Below are positions 39,791 through 51,300 of a stretch of DNA of 64,000 nt, in pieces. Source of the stretch: Chloroflexota bacterium (GTDB lineage Bacteria; Chloroflexota; UBA11872); assembly GCA_026708035.1 (NCBI GenBank), contig JAPOVQ010000010.1, positions 1 through 64,000 on the forward strand. The letters are read 5' to 3'. Within the stretch, counting starts at the first letter, position 1, and every line of letters starts with the position of its first letter. Under the pieces are notes generated by a model. It was given only the letters and a program-made list of their open reading frames with translations, was not told where the DNA came from and ran no database searches. The translations under genes and the position numbers were made by a program.

Positions 39791-42148
39791 TTGCAGGATG
39801 GCGAAGACTTAAGGTCCGAAAACGAGCGCTTACGATCTCGGATTTCCCGGCTTACCGAGGCAATCCTTCGGATCAGTCAACACCTGGAGCTTGAGGCGGT
39901 GCTGCAGGATGTCGCCGATAGCGCGCGATCGCTCACGGAGGCGCGCTACGCCGCAATCACCACCATGGACGACTCGGGCGAGTTCCAGGACCTGGTCTTC
40001 TCGGGTATGACCGCCGACGAAATTGAGCAGACGCTGGCGTTCGCGGATGGCCCGGCGCTCTTGCAATACCTCAGCGGACTGCAGAAGCCCCTGCGCACGC
40101 GGGACTTCGTGGCCCACGTCAAGCTGGCCGGATTTCCCGATTTCACTCCGCACATTGGCACGTTCTTGAGCGCTCAGATCGGTGAGGGGGGCAACCAGGT
40201 CGGCACGATATTCATCGGCGAGAAGAATCACGGCCTGGACTTCACCCTCGAGGACGAAGAGACCCTCGAGATGTTCGCCGCCCAGGCGGCAACGGCCATC
40301 ACGAACGCCCGGCGCTACGGCGACGAGCAGCGGGCGAAGGCCGACCAGGCAGCCCTGGTCGACACCTCGCCCGTGGGGGTGCTGGTCGTCGACGCGACGA
40401 CGCGGGAGATCGTGCAGTTCAACGAAGAAGCGCGCCGCATGGCCGGCGGGATGAACTTACAGAACCAGAACTATGAGCAGATGGTTTCGCTGCTGAGCGC
40501 TCGGCGTATCGATGGACGGGAGATTCCCCGCGGTGAAGTGCCCGTGGTTCGGGCCCTCAGCAGCGGCGAAACCGTGCGCGCCGAGGAGATCGTCATTCAC
40601 CGCCCGGATGGCCAAACGGTGACGACGCTCGTGAACGCGACCCCAATCCGTTCGGAGGACGGGGAGATTGTGTCGGTCGTGGCCACCATTCAGGACATCA
40701 CGCCGCTGGAGGAGCTGGAGCGCCTGCGCGCCGAGTTCCTCGGCATGGTGAGTCACGAGCTGCGCACGCCCTTGACCTCCATCAAGGGATCGGCCGCAAC
40801 CGCTCGGAGCGCCTCGGTCCCACTCGACCCCGCGGAGACGCGGCAGTTCTTTCGCATCATCGAGGAACAAGCCGACCACATGCGGGACCTCATCAACAAC
40901 CTGCTCGATCTGGCCAGGATCGAAGCCGGCACCCTGTCGGTCGCGCCCGAACCCACGGACGTCGCCGACGTCATTCACGGCGCGCGCGACGCCTTCCTCA
41001 GCAGCGGCTACCGGAACAGCGTCGCAGTGTCTGTCGAACCGGACCTCCCCCGGATCCCGCTGGATCGCCAGCGAGCGAGCCAAGTCCTCTACAACCTCTT
41101 CTCCAATGCATCGAAATACTCGCGCGAGTGGTCCGCGATACGCGTCACCGCCTCGCTTCAGGACCCGTACGTGGCCGTGAGAGTCGCGGACGAGGGACGG
41201 GGAATCTCAGCCGAGCAACTCCCCCGCCTGTTCAGCAAGTTCTCGCGGATCGACTTCGAGCATGGTCCGGAAGTCGAGGGGGCCGGCCTCGGCCTGGCGA
41301 TCTGCCGCGGCATCGTGGAGGCGCACGGCGGGCGCATCTGGGCCGAGAGCGACGGCGAGGGCCGGGGCACCCGCTTCACGTTTACGCTGCCCGCGGTCGA
41401 CACGATGGCCGAACCGTCCGCGAGCCCCGCCACGGCGACCGCGCCCGGAGCGTCCGCCGGGTGGGAACGCGTCCTCGCCGTCGACGACGATCCCCAGGTG
41501 TTGCGCTACGTGCGCAATGTTCTCTCGGAAGCCGGCTACTCGGTCACCGTCACCAGCGAACCGGATGAATTCGACCGCCTCATCGAGGCCGAGCAGCCGC
41601 ACCTGGTCCTGCTGAACCTGATGCTGCCCGGCACCAGCGGATTCGAGCTGATCACGCGCATTCCCAACGTGTTCGAAGTTCCGGTCATCTTCCTGTCCGG
41701 TCGCGGCCGGGAACAGGACTTTGCCCAAGCCTTCGAAATGGGCGCCGCCGACTATCTGGTCAAGCCGTTTGCGCCAACCGAGCTCGTGGCACGCATCCGG
41801 GCGGCGCTGCACAAGCGGTCCGTCTACCGCCAGGCCCAGGCGGTAGAGCCCTTCCGCATTGGCAACCTCACCATCAACTATCTGGAACGCACCGTCACAG
41901 AGGCGGGCCGTCCAATCACGCTCACGCCCACCCAATTCAAGCTGCTGGCGGAGCTTTCCAACAATGCCGGACGGGTCCTCTCGCACGACGAGTTGCTCCG
42001 AAGTGTCTGGGGGCCGGGCCATTCGGCCGATCAGCCGCTGCTGCGGTCGTTCGTCAAGAGCCTGCGCAGCAAGCTCGGGGACAACGCGAGAGACCCCGTC
42101 TACATCTTCACCGAGTCGGGAGTCGGCTACCGCCTGGCAAAGCCGTAG
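39791..42148 (+). CDS. Single-chain GAF-PAS-histidine kinase-receiver-winged helix protein, copy B
   Basis: A 785-residue paralogue of the protein at 23272 with the same domain order and one extra codon in the PAS region. The GAF and PAS sensor parts differ at many residues (for example GMNLQNQNYEQMVSLLSARR against GGLLGRGRSLEQALSLFTFR), so the two probably sense different ligands. From residue about 287 onward the proteins are the same, including His322 and the receiver Asn609 that replaces Asp. The TTG start follows GAGG by 7 nt; the frame is open upstream to 39560. The two would recognise the same DNA sites. Confidence 0.85.
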   Translation: MQDGEDLRSENERLRSRISRLTEAILRISQHLELEAVLQDVADSARSLTEARYAAITTMDDSGEFQDLVFSGMTADEIEQTLAFADGPALLQYLSGLQKPLRTRDFVAHVKLAGFPDFTPHIGTFLSAQIGEGGNQVGTIFIGEKNHGLDFTLEDEETLEMFAAQAATAITNARRYGDEQRAKADQAALVDTSPVGVLVVDATTREIVQFNEEARRMAGGMNLQNQNYEQMVSLLSARRIDGREIPRGEVPVVRALSSGETVRAEEIVIHRPDGQTVTTLVNATPIRSEDGEIVSVVATIQDITPLEELERLRAEFLGMVSHELRTPLTSIKGSAATARSASVPLDPAETRQFFRIIEEQADHMRDLINNLLDLARIEAGTLSVAPEPTDVADVIHGARDAFLSSGYRNSVAVSVEPDLPRIPLDRQRASQVLYNLFSNASKYSREWSAIRVTASLQDPYVAVRVADEGRGISAEQLPRLFSKFSRIDFEHGPEVEGAGLGLAICRGIVEAHGGRIWAESDGEGRGTRFTFTLPAVDTMAEPSASPATATAPGASAGWERVLAVDDDPQVLRYVRNVLSEAGYSVTVTSEPDEFDRLIEAEQPHLVLLNLMLPGTSGFELITRIPNVFEVPVIFLSGRGREQDFAQAFEMGAADYLVKPFAPTELVARIRAALHKRSVYRQAQAVEPFRIGNLTINYLERTVTEAGRPITLTPTQFKLLAELSNNAGRVLSHDELLRSVWGPGHSADQPLLRSFVKSLRSKLGDNARDPVYIFTESGVGYRLAKP

Positions 42149-42281
42149 CGGCTCTCGACACGCCGGCCGATCAGACCGTGCCGGAGCGCCTAGACCGCGG
42201 GCAGGCGGGCGAACTGCTCGGCCGGGACACCCGGAGTCTTGGCCGTCGTGGTCCCGTGGGCAAGCCCACACCATGTGAAAC

Positions 42282-42313
42282 GCGGGGGCGCGGGAAGACT
42301 CCCGCGCCCCCGC
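42282..42313. terminator. Bidirectional terminator hairpin
   Basis: A 14-bp perfect GC stem (42282-42295 with 42300-42313) and an AGAC loop lie between the convergent kinase B and giant-protein genes. On the minus strand GTTTCA follows the stem, so it best serves the giant gene; it may also stop the kinase transcript. Confidence 0.7.
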
Positions 42314-42373
42314 GCCCGCTGAGCGCTAACTCGGACTTTCGCGCTCACCAAGGTCACGATCCCTTGGCGACCG

Positions 42374-45300
42374 CTACATGGCCGGTCGAAGCGTCCCCAC
42401 CGTCCCGGACGCTTCGTCGTCGTCGTCCTTCTTCCTGCGTCGCAGGACGAACAGGAATACTGCCGCCAGGGCACCCAGCATCGCCGCCCAAAGGGACATC
42501 TGGTACTTCCACTTCAGCACCGACGCAAGGAGCCCCAGCACCGAGAGAAATCCCGTCCAGGTGACGCTGACGAGCAGGGTCGTTTCGGGCGTCCACGCCA
42601 CGACGCCCGGCAGCACGCCTACGTTCGCATTGGCCACCGCGAATCCCGCATTCGGCGCCGCGCCTCGCTCGGGCGCGTACACGCCAAAGCCGGCTCGCGT
42701 TTGTCCCTCGGCGTTGGATGCGGCGCGTGATTGCAGCGTGGTCACCGTGGGGCTATCGCCGGAACCGTCCGGCGGGCTCGCCGGTCCCGGATTGCCCGGA
42801 TCGCCACCGGGGTTGCCGGGGTTCCCAGGGCCATTCGGGCTGGTGGGGTCGTCCGGATCGCCGGCGGGCGGCGCGGTGGGTGTGGGCCCAGGCGTGGGCG
42901 AAAGGTCCGGCTGCGGGGTGGGCGTTGGCTCAGGCGTGGCCGTCGGCTGCGGCCCAGGCGTAGGCGTCGGCTGTGGCCCGGGCGTGGGAGTCGGCTGCGG
43001 CCCGGGCGTCGGTGTCGGTTCAGGCGTGGGCGTGGGCTGAGGCCCAGGAGTCGGCGTCGGGCCAGGCGTGGGTGTCGGCGTCGGCCCAGGCGTGGGCGCA
43101 GGCGTCGGGCCGGGCACGGTCTGACCAGGCTCCGCCAAAGACGTGCGACCGAAGCCGACGTCCGACCAGGGGCCCAGACCCTCCACGTTGGCCGCCGCCA
43201 CCTGAACGACGTAGGAAGTCTCTGGCTCCAGACCTTGGAGCGTGGCCGAGTAGCCGACGCCAACGAAGGTGTGGGAGATCCACTGCGCCGCGCCCACCGC
43301 CCGATAGCGGAGGTCGTAGTCCGTGATGTCCGGTCGGCCCTGGTTGGCCGGGGCCGTCCACGTCACGTCCAGCACGCTCGTCGGCTGGGCAGTCGACGGC
43401 GCCACCGCCGGCGCGGCCGGCTTGGCCGGCGGCAGCTGGTCAAGCACGTTGATCGTCACGTCCACCGTGGCGTCGATCGACGGGTCCGCCTCGCCCGCCG
43501 CGTCCTTGCCGTCGGTCACGCTGACCATGACCTTGTAGGAGGCCGTGGTCTCGTAGTCCAGCACCGCGCCGTCCGCCACGCGAATCTGGCCGGTGGCGGC
43601 ATCGATGACGAAGGCGTCCGCGCCGGACAGTGCGTAGGTCAGCGCGTCACCGTCGGCATCGGTCGCCGTGACCGGGGCGCCCACGAGCGTGCCGACCGGC
43701 GCGTTCTCCGCCACCTTGCGGATCGTCCCGGGGTCGCCGGGTTGGCCTCCGAAGTCTGGCGGGACATTGGATTCTGAGGGCGGGATATCTACCGCAACCA
43801 CGTCGATGACCACGGTGATGATGGCGTTGACGATGTGATCATCAGACGGACCCGGCTGGGTGTGGCTCGCCCGCACCGTCAGGGTGTGCTGATGCGCGAC
43901 CGAGTGGTTCAAGCGCGTGCCTTCGGCCACCCGGATCTGCCCGGTGGCGCCGTCGATGGTGAACTCGGCGTGCTCATCACTCGACTGGCGCGCCCTGTCT
44001 TGCACGATGGCATAGGCGAGCGTGTGGCCCTGCGCGTCGGTGGTCGTGACGGGGGCGCCCACCGGGGCGCCTGCCGGCGCATCCTCGGACACTTCCCGGC
44101 TGGCGGTCAGCAGCGCGGGCCCGGTGATGCCGGTGCCGCTTTCCGACCAGGGGCTCTCACCCTCATCGTTTCTGGCCAGCACCTGCACCTCGTAGACCGT
44201 GCCCGGCGCGAGGCCGCTGATGACGGTCCCAGGCTTCGCGCCGTCGAAGGGGTGGTCTATCCAGTCATTGGGCCCCCTGGCGCGGTAGCGAACGTCGTAG
44301 TCGGTCGTGGCCGGCACCCCTTGCACGGCGATGTCCGACCAATCCACGTCCAGTGACGTTGCGGGGGCCGTGGCGGTCGGCTCCGCCCGCGGCGCGTCCG
44401 GTCGGTGCGGCGGCTCGGCCACGTCGACCACGGTGATGGTCACCGTCACTTCGGCGTCGACGCTGTGGTCGTCGTCCGCCCACGTGATGTCCAGGCCGTC
44501 GCTGACCTCGATGACCACGGTGTAGGAATCACCGGCCTCGTGGTCCAGGAGCGCCCCCGTGGCCACGCTGAGCTGCCCGGTGCCCGCGTCCAGGGCGAAG
44601 AGGGACGACGCCTCCCGCAGGGTGTAGGTGAGCGCGTGCCCGTCGCGGTCGATGGCCGTTATCGGATTGCCCAGCAGGGTTCCCGCCGGCGAGTTCTCCG
44701 GCACCGAGCGCTCTCGGGTCAGGGCGACGAATTGGGGCGGACTGTTGTTTCCGATCGTGGATCCTCTACCGGGCGCCGACCAGTCGCCGGCGCTGTCGGC
44801 GTTGCGCGCCCGCACCCGGACCTCGTAGGCCGTCTCGGACGTCAGGCCGGTGAGCGTCGTGTAGGTCCCCGCGCTGGTGAAGGGGCGGTCCGTCCAGCTG
44901 TCGTCACCCTGCTTCCGATACTCCACGTCGTAGTCGACGATGGGCAGGCCGGTGCCGGTGTCCGGCGCCGTCCAGGCCACGTCGAGCACGGTCATGGCAT
45001 TGGCCAAAGGCGACGTCACCGACGGACGATCCGGCGCCGGCGGCGAGAGATCGACGTTCACCGACCACTGCCGCGCCGCCCTGTTGTCCCATCCGGCGTA
45101 GTCTTCGAACTCGCCGGAGGCAATATTCACGGTCAACCGTCCGCTGCGTGTGGGGGTAATGTCCGCCTCGTAACGCCACTGGCCCACCTGCCGGAATTCG
45201 GTCACCCGTCCGTTGACGACGGTCAGGTCATCCGCAGCGAAATCGACAATGTTTTCGGTTACCAGAATGTGTATGCCGAAGGGCCCACGCTGAGTCGTCG

Positions 45301-48300
45301 TCGGACCGGTGATGCGATGCACGCGCGGTCGATCGGCGTCCGAGTAGACCTCGAAGTACGCCCCGAGCCCGCGCCAGTTGACCCAAATCCGGGTTCGGTA
45401 GGGCCAGGTGCCCCATCGATATCCGTAGTACTCGGGCGTCAGGGTGAAGGTCGCGGTGTTTCCCTCGACGCTGACGGGTACGGGGGTCTCCGAGTTCCAA
45501 GGCCTGAAGCTGAAGTCGTCGCCGGGCGGCTGGGAGAACGTGGCCACGACCTCGAATGAGTCCCAGCTCAAGCGGGTCCCAGAGGGGCCTTCGAGCCTGA
45601 GCCACAGATACGTCGAAGTCTTGGAGGTGTCCGTTCGCGGGGCGAGATCGCCGTTGCCGGCGACGGCCGCGTCCGCCGCTACCGTGACCGTGACATCGCC
45701 CTCGCCGTCGGGCGTCACCTTGGCGGTGTAGACCGCGCCGCTGCCCGACAAGTCCCCCAGCGTGCCGTTTTCAACGGTGACGTCTGAGGCGTCGAAGCCG
45801 GTCACATCCGTCCCGAATGTGAAGGTCACGTTGAGCGGTTGCAGCTTTATGAACCTCTCCGGCAGGTCGATCGCGACCGTATACGCGAGCGTCAGCTCGA
45901 TCGTGACGTCAATCACGGCCGGCCGGCCCTGCACGGTGTAGTTCACCTGGCCCGTGTAGGAGCTCTTGGTCGCGTAGTCCAACGTGGCGCCTTCCGCCAC
46001 GCTGATCTGGCCGCTGGCCGTGTCGATGACGAAGTTGCCGGAGTCCGCCGCCTCGCCCGTCAGCGTGTAAGTCAGCGCATCGTCGGTCTGATCGTCGCCG
46101 TCGTCGTAGGGCGTCCCGGTTATCGGGTCGCCCACCGGCGTGCCGGCCGGGGAGTTCTCACCGACGTACCGGCGCACGGAGTCGGTGACCGTGACCGTCA
46201 CCGTGCGGGAGACATACCCGCCGTACCCGTCATGCGCCCCGTAGGTAAGCGTCGACGAGCCGGGATTGATGCCTTCGACGTTGAGCGTGGCCGCCTCTTC
46301 GCCAGAGCCGATGTCCGTATCGGAGATTCCGACGCCGAGCACGCCCGGGTACTCCGCAGAGGCGGCGAAACTCAGCGCGTCACCGTCGGGGTCGAGGAAA
46401 TAGCCGGTCTCGATCGGCTCGTTGAATTCGGTGGCCCGCACGATCTCGCGATCCTGCAGAGCGTCCGCGGTTGTCGTCGGCGGTCGATTGGCCTGCCCTT
46501 CCCCGGTGTCCGACCAGGGGCCTTCGCCTTCGAGAGCCGTGAGCGCGCGCACCTGGAATCCGTAAGTCGCGCCCGCCTCCAAGTCCGGCAGGTTGATGCT
46601 CAGCGTCGCTGCCGACAGCTTGCTGGTGACAGCCTCGTTGACGTCGGTGTACGTGTACGCCGTCCACGCCTCGGGGGTCTCGCCGTCGGCGACCTGCTTG
46701 CGGTATTGGACCTCGTAACCGGTGATGGTGGCGCCATTGGCGTCGGGCGCCGTCCAGGTCACATCGAGGGCCGGGGCCGTCGGCTCGTCGAATTGCGTGC
46801 GCGTCACCGTGGGCGCGTCCGGCTTGCCGGCCTCGGCGTCGGTCACGTTGATGGTCAGGTTGATGGCCGTCGCATACCCGTTGACCGTGTACTCGACCTT
46901 GCCCGTGTAGGAACTCTTGGTCTCGTGGTCCAGGTTGGCGTCTTCTTGGACGCTGATCTGGCCGGTTGCGGAGTCGATGACGAAAGCCCCGGACGTGGCC
47001 GCCTCGCCGGTCAGCGTGTAGGTCAGCGCATCGTTGGTCGCATCGTCGCCGTCGTCGTAGGGCGTCCCGGCCACCGGGTCGCCCACCGCCGTGCCGGCGG
47101 CGGAGTTCTCGGCGACGCTCCGGGTTTCATTCGCGGTTCCGGTCAATTTGAAGGTGCGCGACGCGTATCCGCCGTAGGCGTCATGCGCGCCGTAGGTGAT
47201 GGTGGTCGTACCCGGATTGCGGATGAGTGAGTAGATGTCTGCCCCGTCCATGCGAACGCTGACTACGCCGGGGAGGTTTGACGAGGCGGAGTAGCTCAGC
47301 GTGTCGCCATCGGCGTCTTGGAAGACGTTGCCGATACTCCCAGCAACCTCGCGGCCCCACGTCCCGGTGTAGTCGGTGAGGAACCAGGCGGTGAGATTCG
47401 GCAGGCGGTTGGCCCGCCCCTCGCCGCTGGCCGACCAGGGACCGTGGCCTTCCTTGGCAGTGGTCGCGCGCACCTGGAATTCATAGGTCGCGCCGGCTTC
47501 CAGGTCCGGCACGGTGACGCTCAGCGTCGATGCCGGCAGTATGACGATGACACGCTCGTTGGCGTCGGTATAGGTGTACGCCGTCCAGGCGTTGGGGGTC
47601 TCGCCGTCAGCGACCTGCTTGCGGTACTGGACTTTGTAGCCGTCGATGGTGGTGCCGTTGGCATCGGGAGCGGTCCAGGCCACGTCCAGCCCCGGGTTGG
47701 TCGGCTCGCTGTACTCCGTGCGCGCCAGCGTGGGCGCGTCGGGTTGGCCGGCCTCGACGTCGGTCACGTTGATGGTGACGTTCGCGACGGCCTCCTGGCC
47801 CTGCACGGTCCACTTCACCTTGCCGGTGTAGGAGCTCTTGGTTTCGTAGTCCAGGTTGGCGTCTTCCTGGACGCTGATCTGGCCGGTGGCGGAGTCGATG
47901 ACGAAAGCCCCGGAGGTCGCCGCCTCACCCGTCAGCGTGTAGGTCAGCGCATCGTCGGTTTCATCGTCGCCGTCGTCGTAGGGCGTTCCGGTGACCGGAG
48001 CGCCCACCGCCGTGCCGGCGGGGGAGTTCTCGGCAACCGACCGCGCCACATTCAGAATGGCCGTCATTGTTACGGTGCGAACGAGGTGGCCCCCATATCC
48101 GTCGTGTGCTTCGTAGTAGAAGATGGACGTACCTGGATTATTGAAGCCGCCTACCATGCACTGTTGTCCACCTTTAGTCTCCAGCCACACGCGAGCTATG
48201 CCGGAATACTCCACGGACACCGCATAGCTCAACGAATCCCCTTCTGGATCGCTGAAAAAAGCGGGCATGCAGCGCTTGGGGGCGAAATAGAGCTTCGCGT

Positions 48301-51300
48301 TCAATCCAGTTTGATCTGCTATGTAGATCCCAGTGGCAGCCGGCGGACGGTTGGCCCGTCCCGATCCGATGTCCGACCAGGGGCTGGGGCCTTCCTTGGA
48401 CGTGAGCGCCCGCACCTGCACCTCGTAGGTCGCGCCGGCCTCCCGATCGGTTAGGGCAAGGCTGGCCCGCTTCAGCACCACTACCTTTCCGGATATGGGC
48501 TCGGTGTAGGCCGTCCACTCCTCGGGAGTTTCACCGTCGGCGACCTGCTTGCGGTACTGCGCCTCGTAGCCAACGATGCTCGCGCCGTTGGCGTCCGACG
48601 CCGTCCAGGTGACGTCCAGCGCCGGGTTGGACTCTTCCTCGAACCTCGTGCGCGTCACCGTGGGCGTTCCGGGTGTGCCGGCTTCGATGTCGATCACCTG
48701 GATGGTGACGTCGGCGTAGGCTTCCTGCTCCTGCACGGTCCAGCTCACGCGCCCCGTGTAGGAGCTCTTGGCCTCGTAGTTGATGGTGGCGCCCTGCTTG
48801 ACGCTGATCTGCCCGCTAGCCGAGTCGATCGTGAAGGCGTTCGACGTCGCCGCCTCACCCGTCAGTGAGTAGGTCAGCGCATCGTCGGTCTGATCGTCGC
48901 CGTCGTCGTAGGGCGTCCCGGTCACCGGGTCGCCCACCGCCGTCCCGGCGGCGGAGTTCTCGGCCACGCTTCGGCGCACATCCGCGCCGTTGAAGGCGTC
49001 AGCGGAGCCGCTGACGTCGATGGTCTTCGAGGCGTAGCCGCCGTACCCGTCAGACACCCCGTAGGTGACCGTTGACGTCGACGGATTGAGGACGTGGATC
49101 CGCAGCTTGTCGGAGTTTTCGCCCTCGATACCGACCCTGAGCACGCCGGGATACTGGGCCGAGGCCGAGTAGGTCAGCGTGTCGCTGTCGTCGTCCGCGA
49201 ATTTGTCGTTGAGCGTTCTGACGGAGTCGGCTCCGCCCCACAACAGGGTGTAGCTCGGTTGGAGATTGGGCGCTTCCGTGGACCGCGGGGGCCGGTTGGC
49301 ATGGCCCGACCCGGTGTCCGACCAGGGGCTGGGACCTTCCATGTTGGTGAGCGCGCGCACCTGGATCTCATAGGTCGCGCCCGCGTCGAGGTCGGGCAGC
49401 GTCACGCTGGTGGCCGTCGCGGGCAGCGAGCTCGTGACGTCGCCGCCGGAGTTGGTGTAGGTGTAGGTCGTCCACGCATTGGGCGTCGCGCCATCGACGA
49501 CCTTCGTGCGGTACTGAACCTCGTAACCGGTGATGGTGGCGCCGTTGGCGTCCGACGCCGTCCAGGTGACGTCCAGCGCCGGATTGCTGGGCTCGCTGAA
49601 AGCCGTCCGCGTCACCGTGGGCGTGCCGGGGGCCCCGGCCTCGATGTCAATCACCTCAATGGTGACGTCGGCGAAGGCTTCCTGCTCTTGGACGGTCCAA
49701 TTCACCCGCCCCGTGTAGGAGCTCTTGGCCTCGTAGTCGATGGTTGCGCCCTGCTTGACGCTGATCTGGCCGGTGGCCGAGTCAATGGTGAAGGCGTTCG
49801 ACGTTTCCGCCTCGCCGGTCAGCGTGTAGGTCAGCGCATCGTCGGTCTGATCGTCACCGTCGTCGTAGGGCGTCCCGGTCACCGGGTCGCCAACCGCCGT
49901 TCCGGCGGCGGAGTTTTCGGGCACGCTTCGGCTTAGATCCGCGCCGTTGATGGCCTCGGCGGAGCCGCTGACGTCGATGGTCTTCGAGGCGTAGCCGCCG
50001 TACCCGTCGGTCACCCCGTAGGAGACCGTTGACGTCGACGGATTGAGGACGTGGATCCGCAGCTTGTCGGAGTTTTCGCCCTCGATACCGACCCTGAGCA
50101 CGCCGGGATACTGGGCCGAGGCCGAGTAGGTCAGCGTGTCGCTGTCGTCGTCCGCGAACTTGTCGTTGAGCGTCCTGACGGAGTCGGCTCCGCCCCACAG
50201 AAGGACATAGCTAGGTTGGAGGTTGGGCGCTTCCGTGGAGCGCGGCGGCCGGTTGGCCCGGCCGGAGCCGGTGTCCGACCAGGGGCCCTCGCCCTCCCCG
50301 CTGGTGACCGCGCGTACCTGCGCCTCGTAGGTCGCGCCGGCCTCGAGGTTGGACAGGGTGAGGCTCGTCGCCGCGGCGCCCAGCGCGCCGCTGTACGCCG
50401 TCCAATCGGCGGCTTCCTCACCGTCGGCGGCCTTCTTCCGGTACTGCGCCTCGTAGCCGGTGATGGTCAGTCCGTTGGCCGCAGGCGCCGTCCAACTCAC
50501 GTCCAGCCCCGGGTTGGTCGGCTCGCTGTACTCCGTGCGCGCCAGCGTGGGCGCGTCGGGCTTGCCGGCCTCCACGTCCGTCACCTTGATGTTGACGGTG
50601 ATGACGGCGGCGTTGCCATCCACGGTGTAGTGCACCTCGCCCCGGTAGAACTTGGCGATCACCTGGCCGTTGAATGTTTCGGTCTCCCGGCTGGAATCGT
50701 CGGTCTCGTAGTCCAGCGTCGCGCCCTGCGCCACGCTGATCTGGCCGCTCGCGGAGTCGATGACGAACCTTCCGGAGTCCTTCGCCTTACCCTTCAGCGT
50801 GTAGCTCAGCGCCACGCCGTTGTACGGCGTCCCCGTCACCGGGTTCCCCACCGCCGTGCCGGCGGCGGAGTTCTCGGCGATCTCCCGACTGGTCTTCGCG
50901 GTGATGCCGATGGTCGCGGTGCGAGTCACGGACCCGCCGTATGGGTCGGTGGCGGTGTAGGTCACCTTCGACGAGCCCTGATTGAGCAGCGTCACTCGCA
51001 ATTGGGCCTGCCCCGCGTCACCGGACAGGCTGACCCCGAGCAAGGCCGGATGCTGTGCGGCGGCCGCATAGGTCAGCGCATCGCCATCCGCGTCGGCGAA
51101 CATGACCCCCAGCGCGCCGTTCCCAGTCTCGTTGTAATCGGCAGTTGAGCCCACCGAGAACGTGCCGCCATTGAAGAGTGCGCTGGTCGCGGTCGGCGGG
51201 CGGTTGGACTGGCCGGTCCCGGTGTCCGACCAGGGGCCGGCGCCCTCGTTGCTCTGCACCCGCACCTGCACCTCGTAGGTCGCCCCCGCCTCGAGGTCCG

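Larger units (their letters stand above)
39356..42152 (+). repeat. Large duplicated segment, copy B
   Basis: Direct-repeat partner of 22838-25630, 16.5 kb away. The first half is diverged with small indels. From 40651 to 42152 it reads the same as 24129-25630. The shift from diverged to identical is abrupt, inside the PAS-kinase linker. Confidence 0.85.

Noticed and set aside
45839-47230. Long plus-strand frame of 463 codons (and similar ones at 47318-48454 and 50051-51148)
   Set aside because: Antisense shadows of the giant gene; composition is Gly/Arg/Val-rich with no motif, and they track the opposite codon structure.
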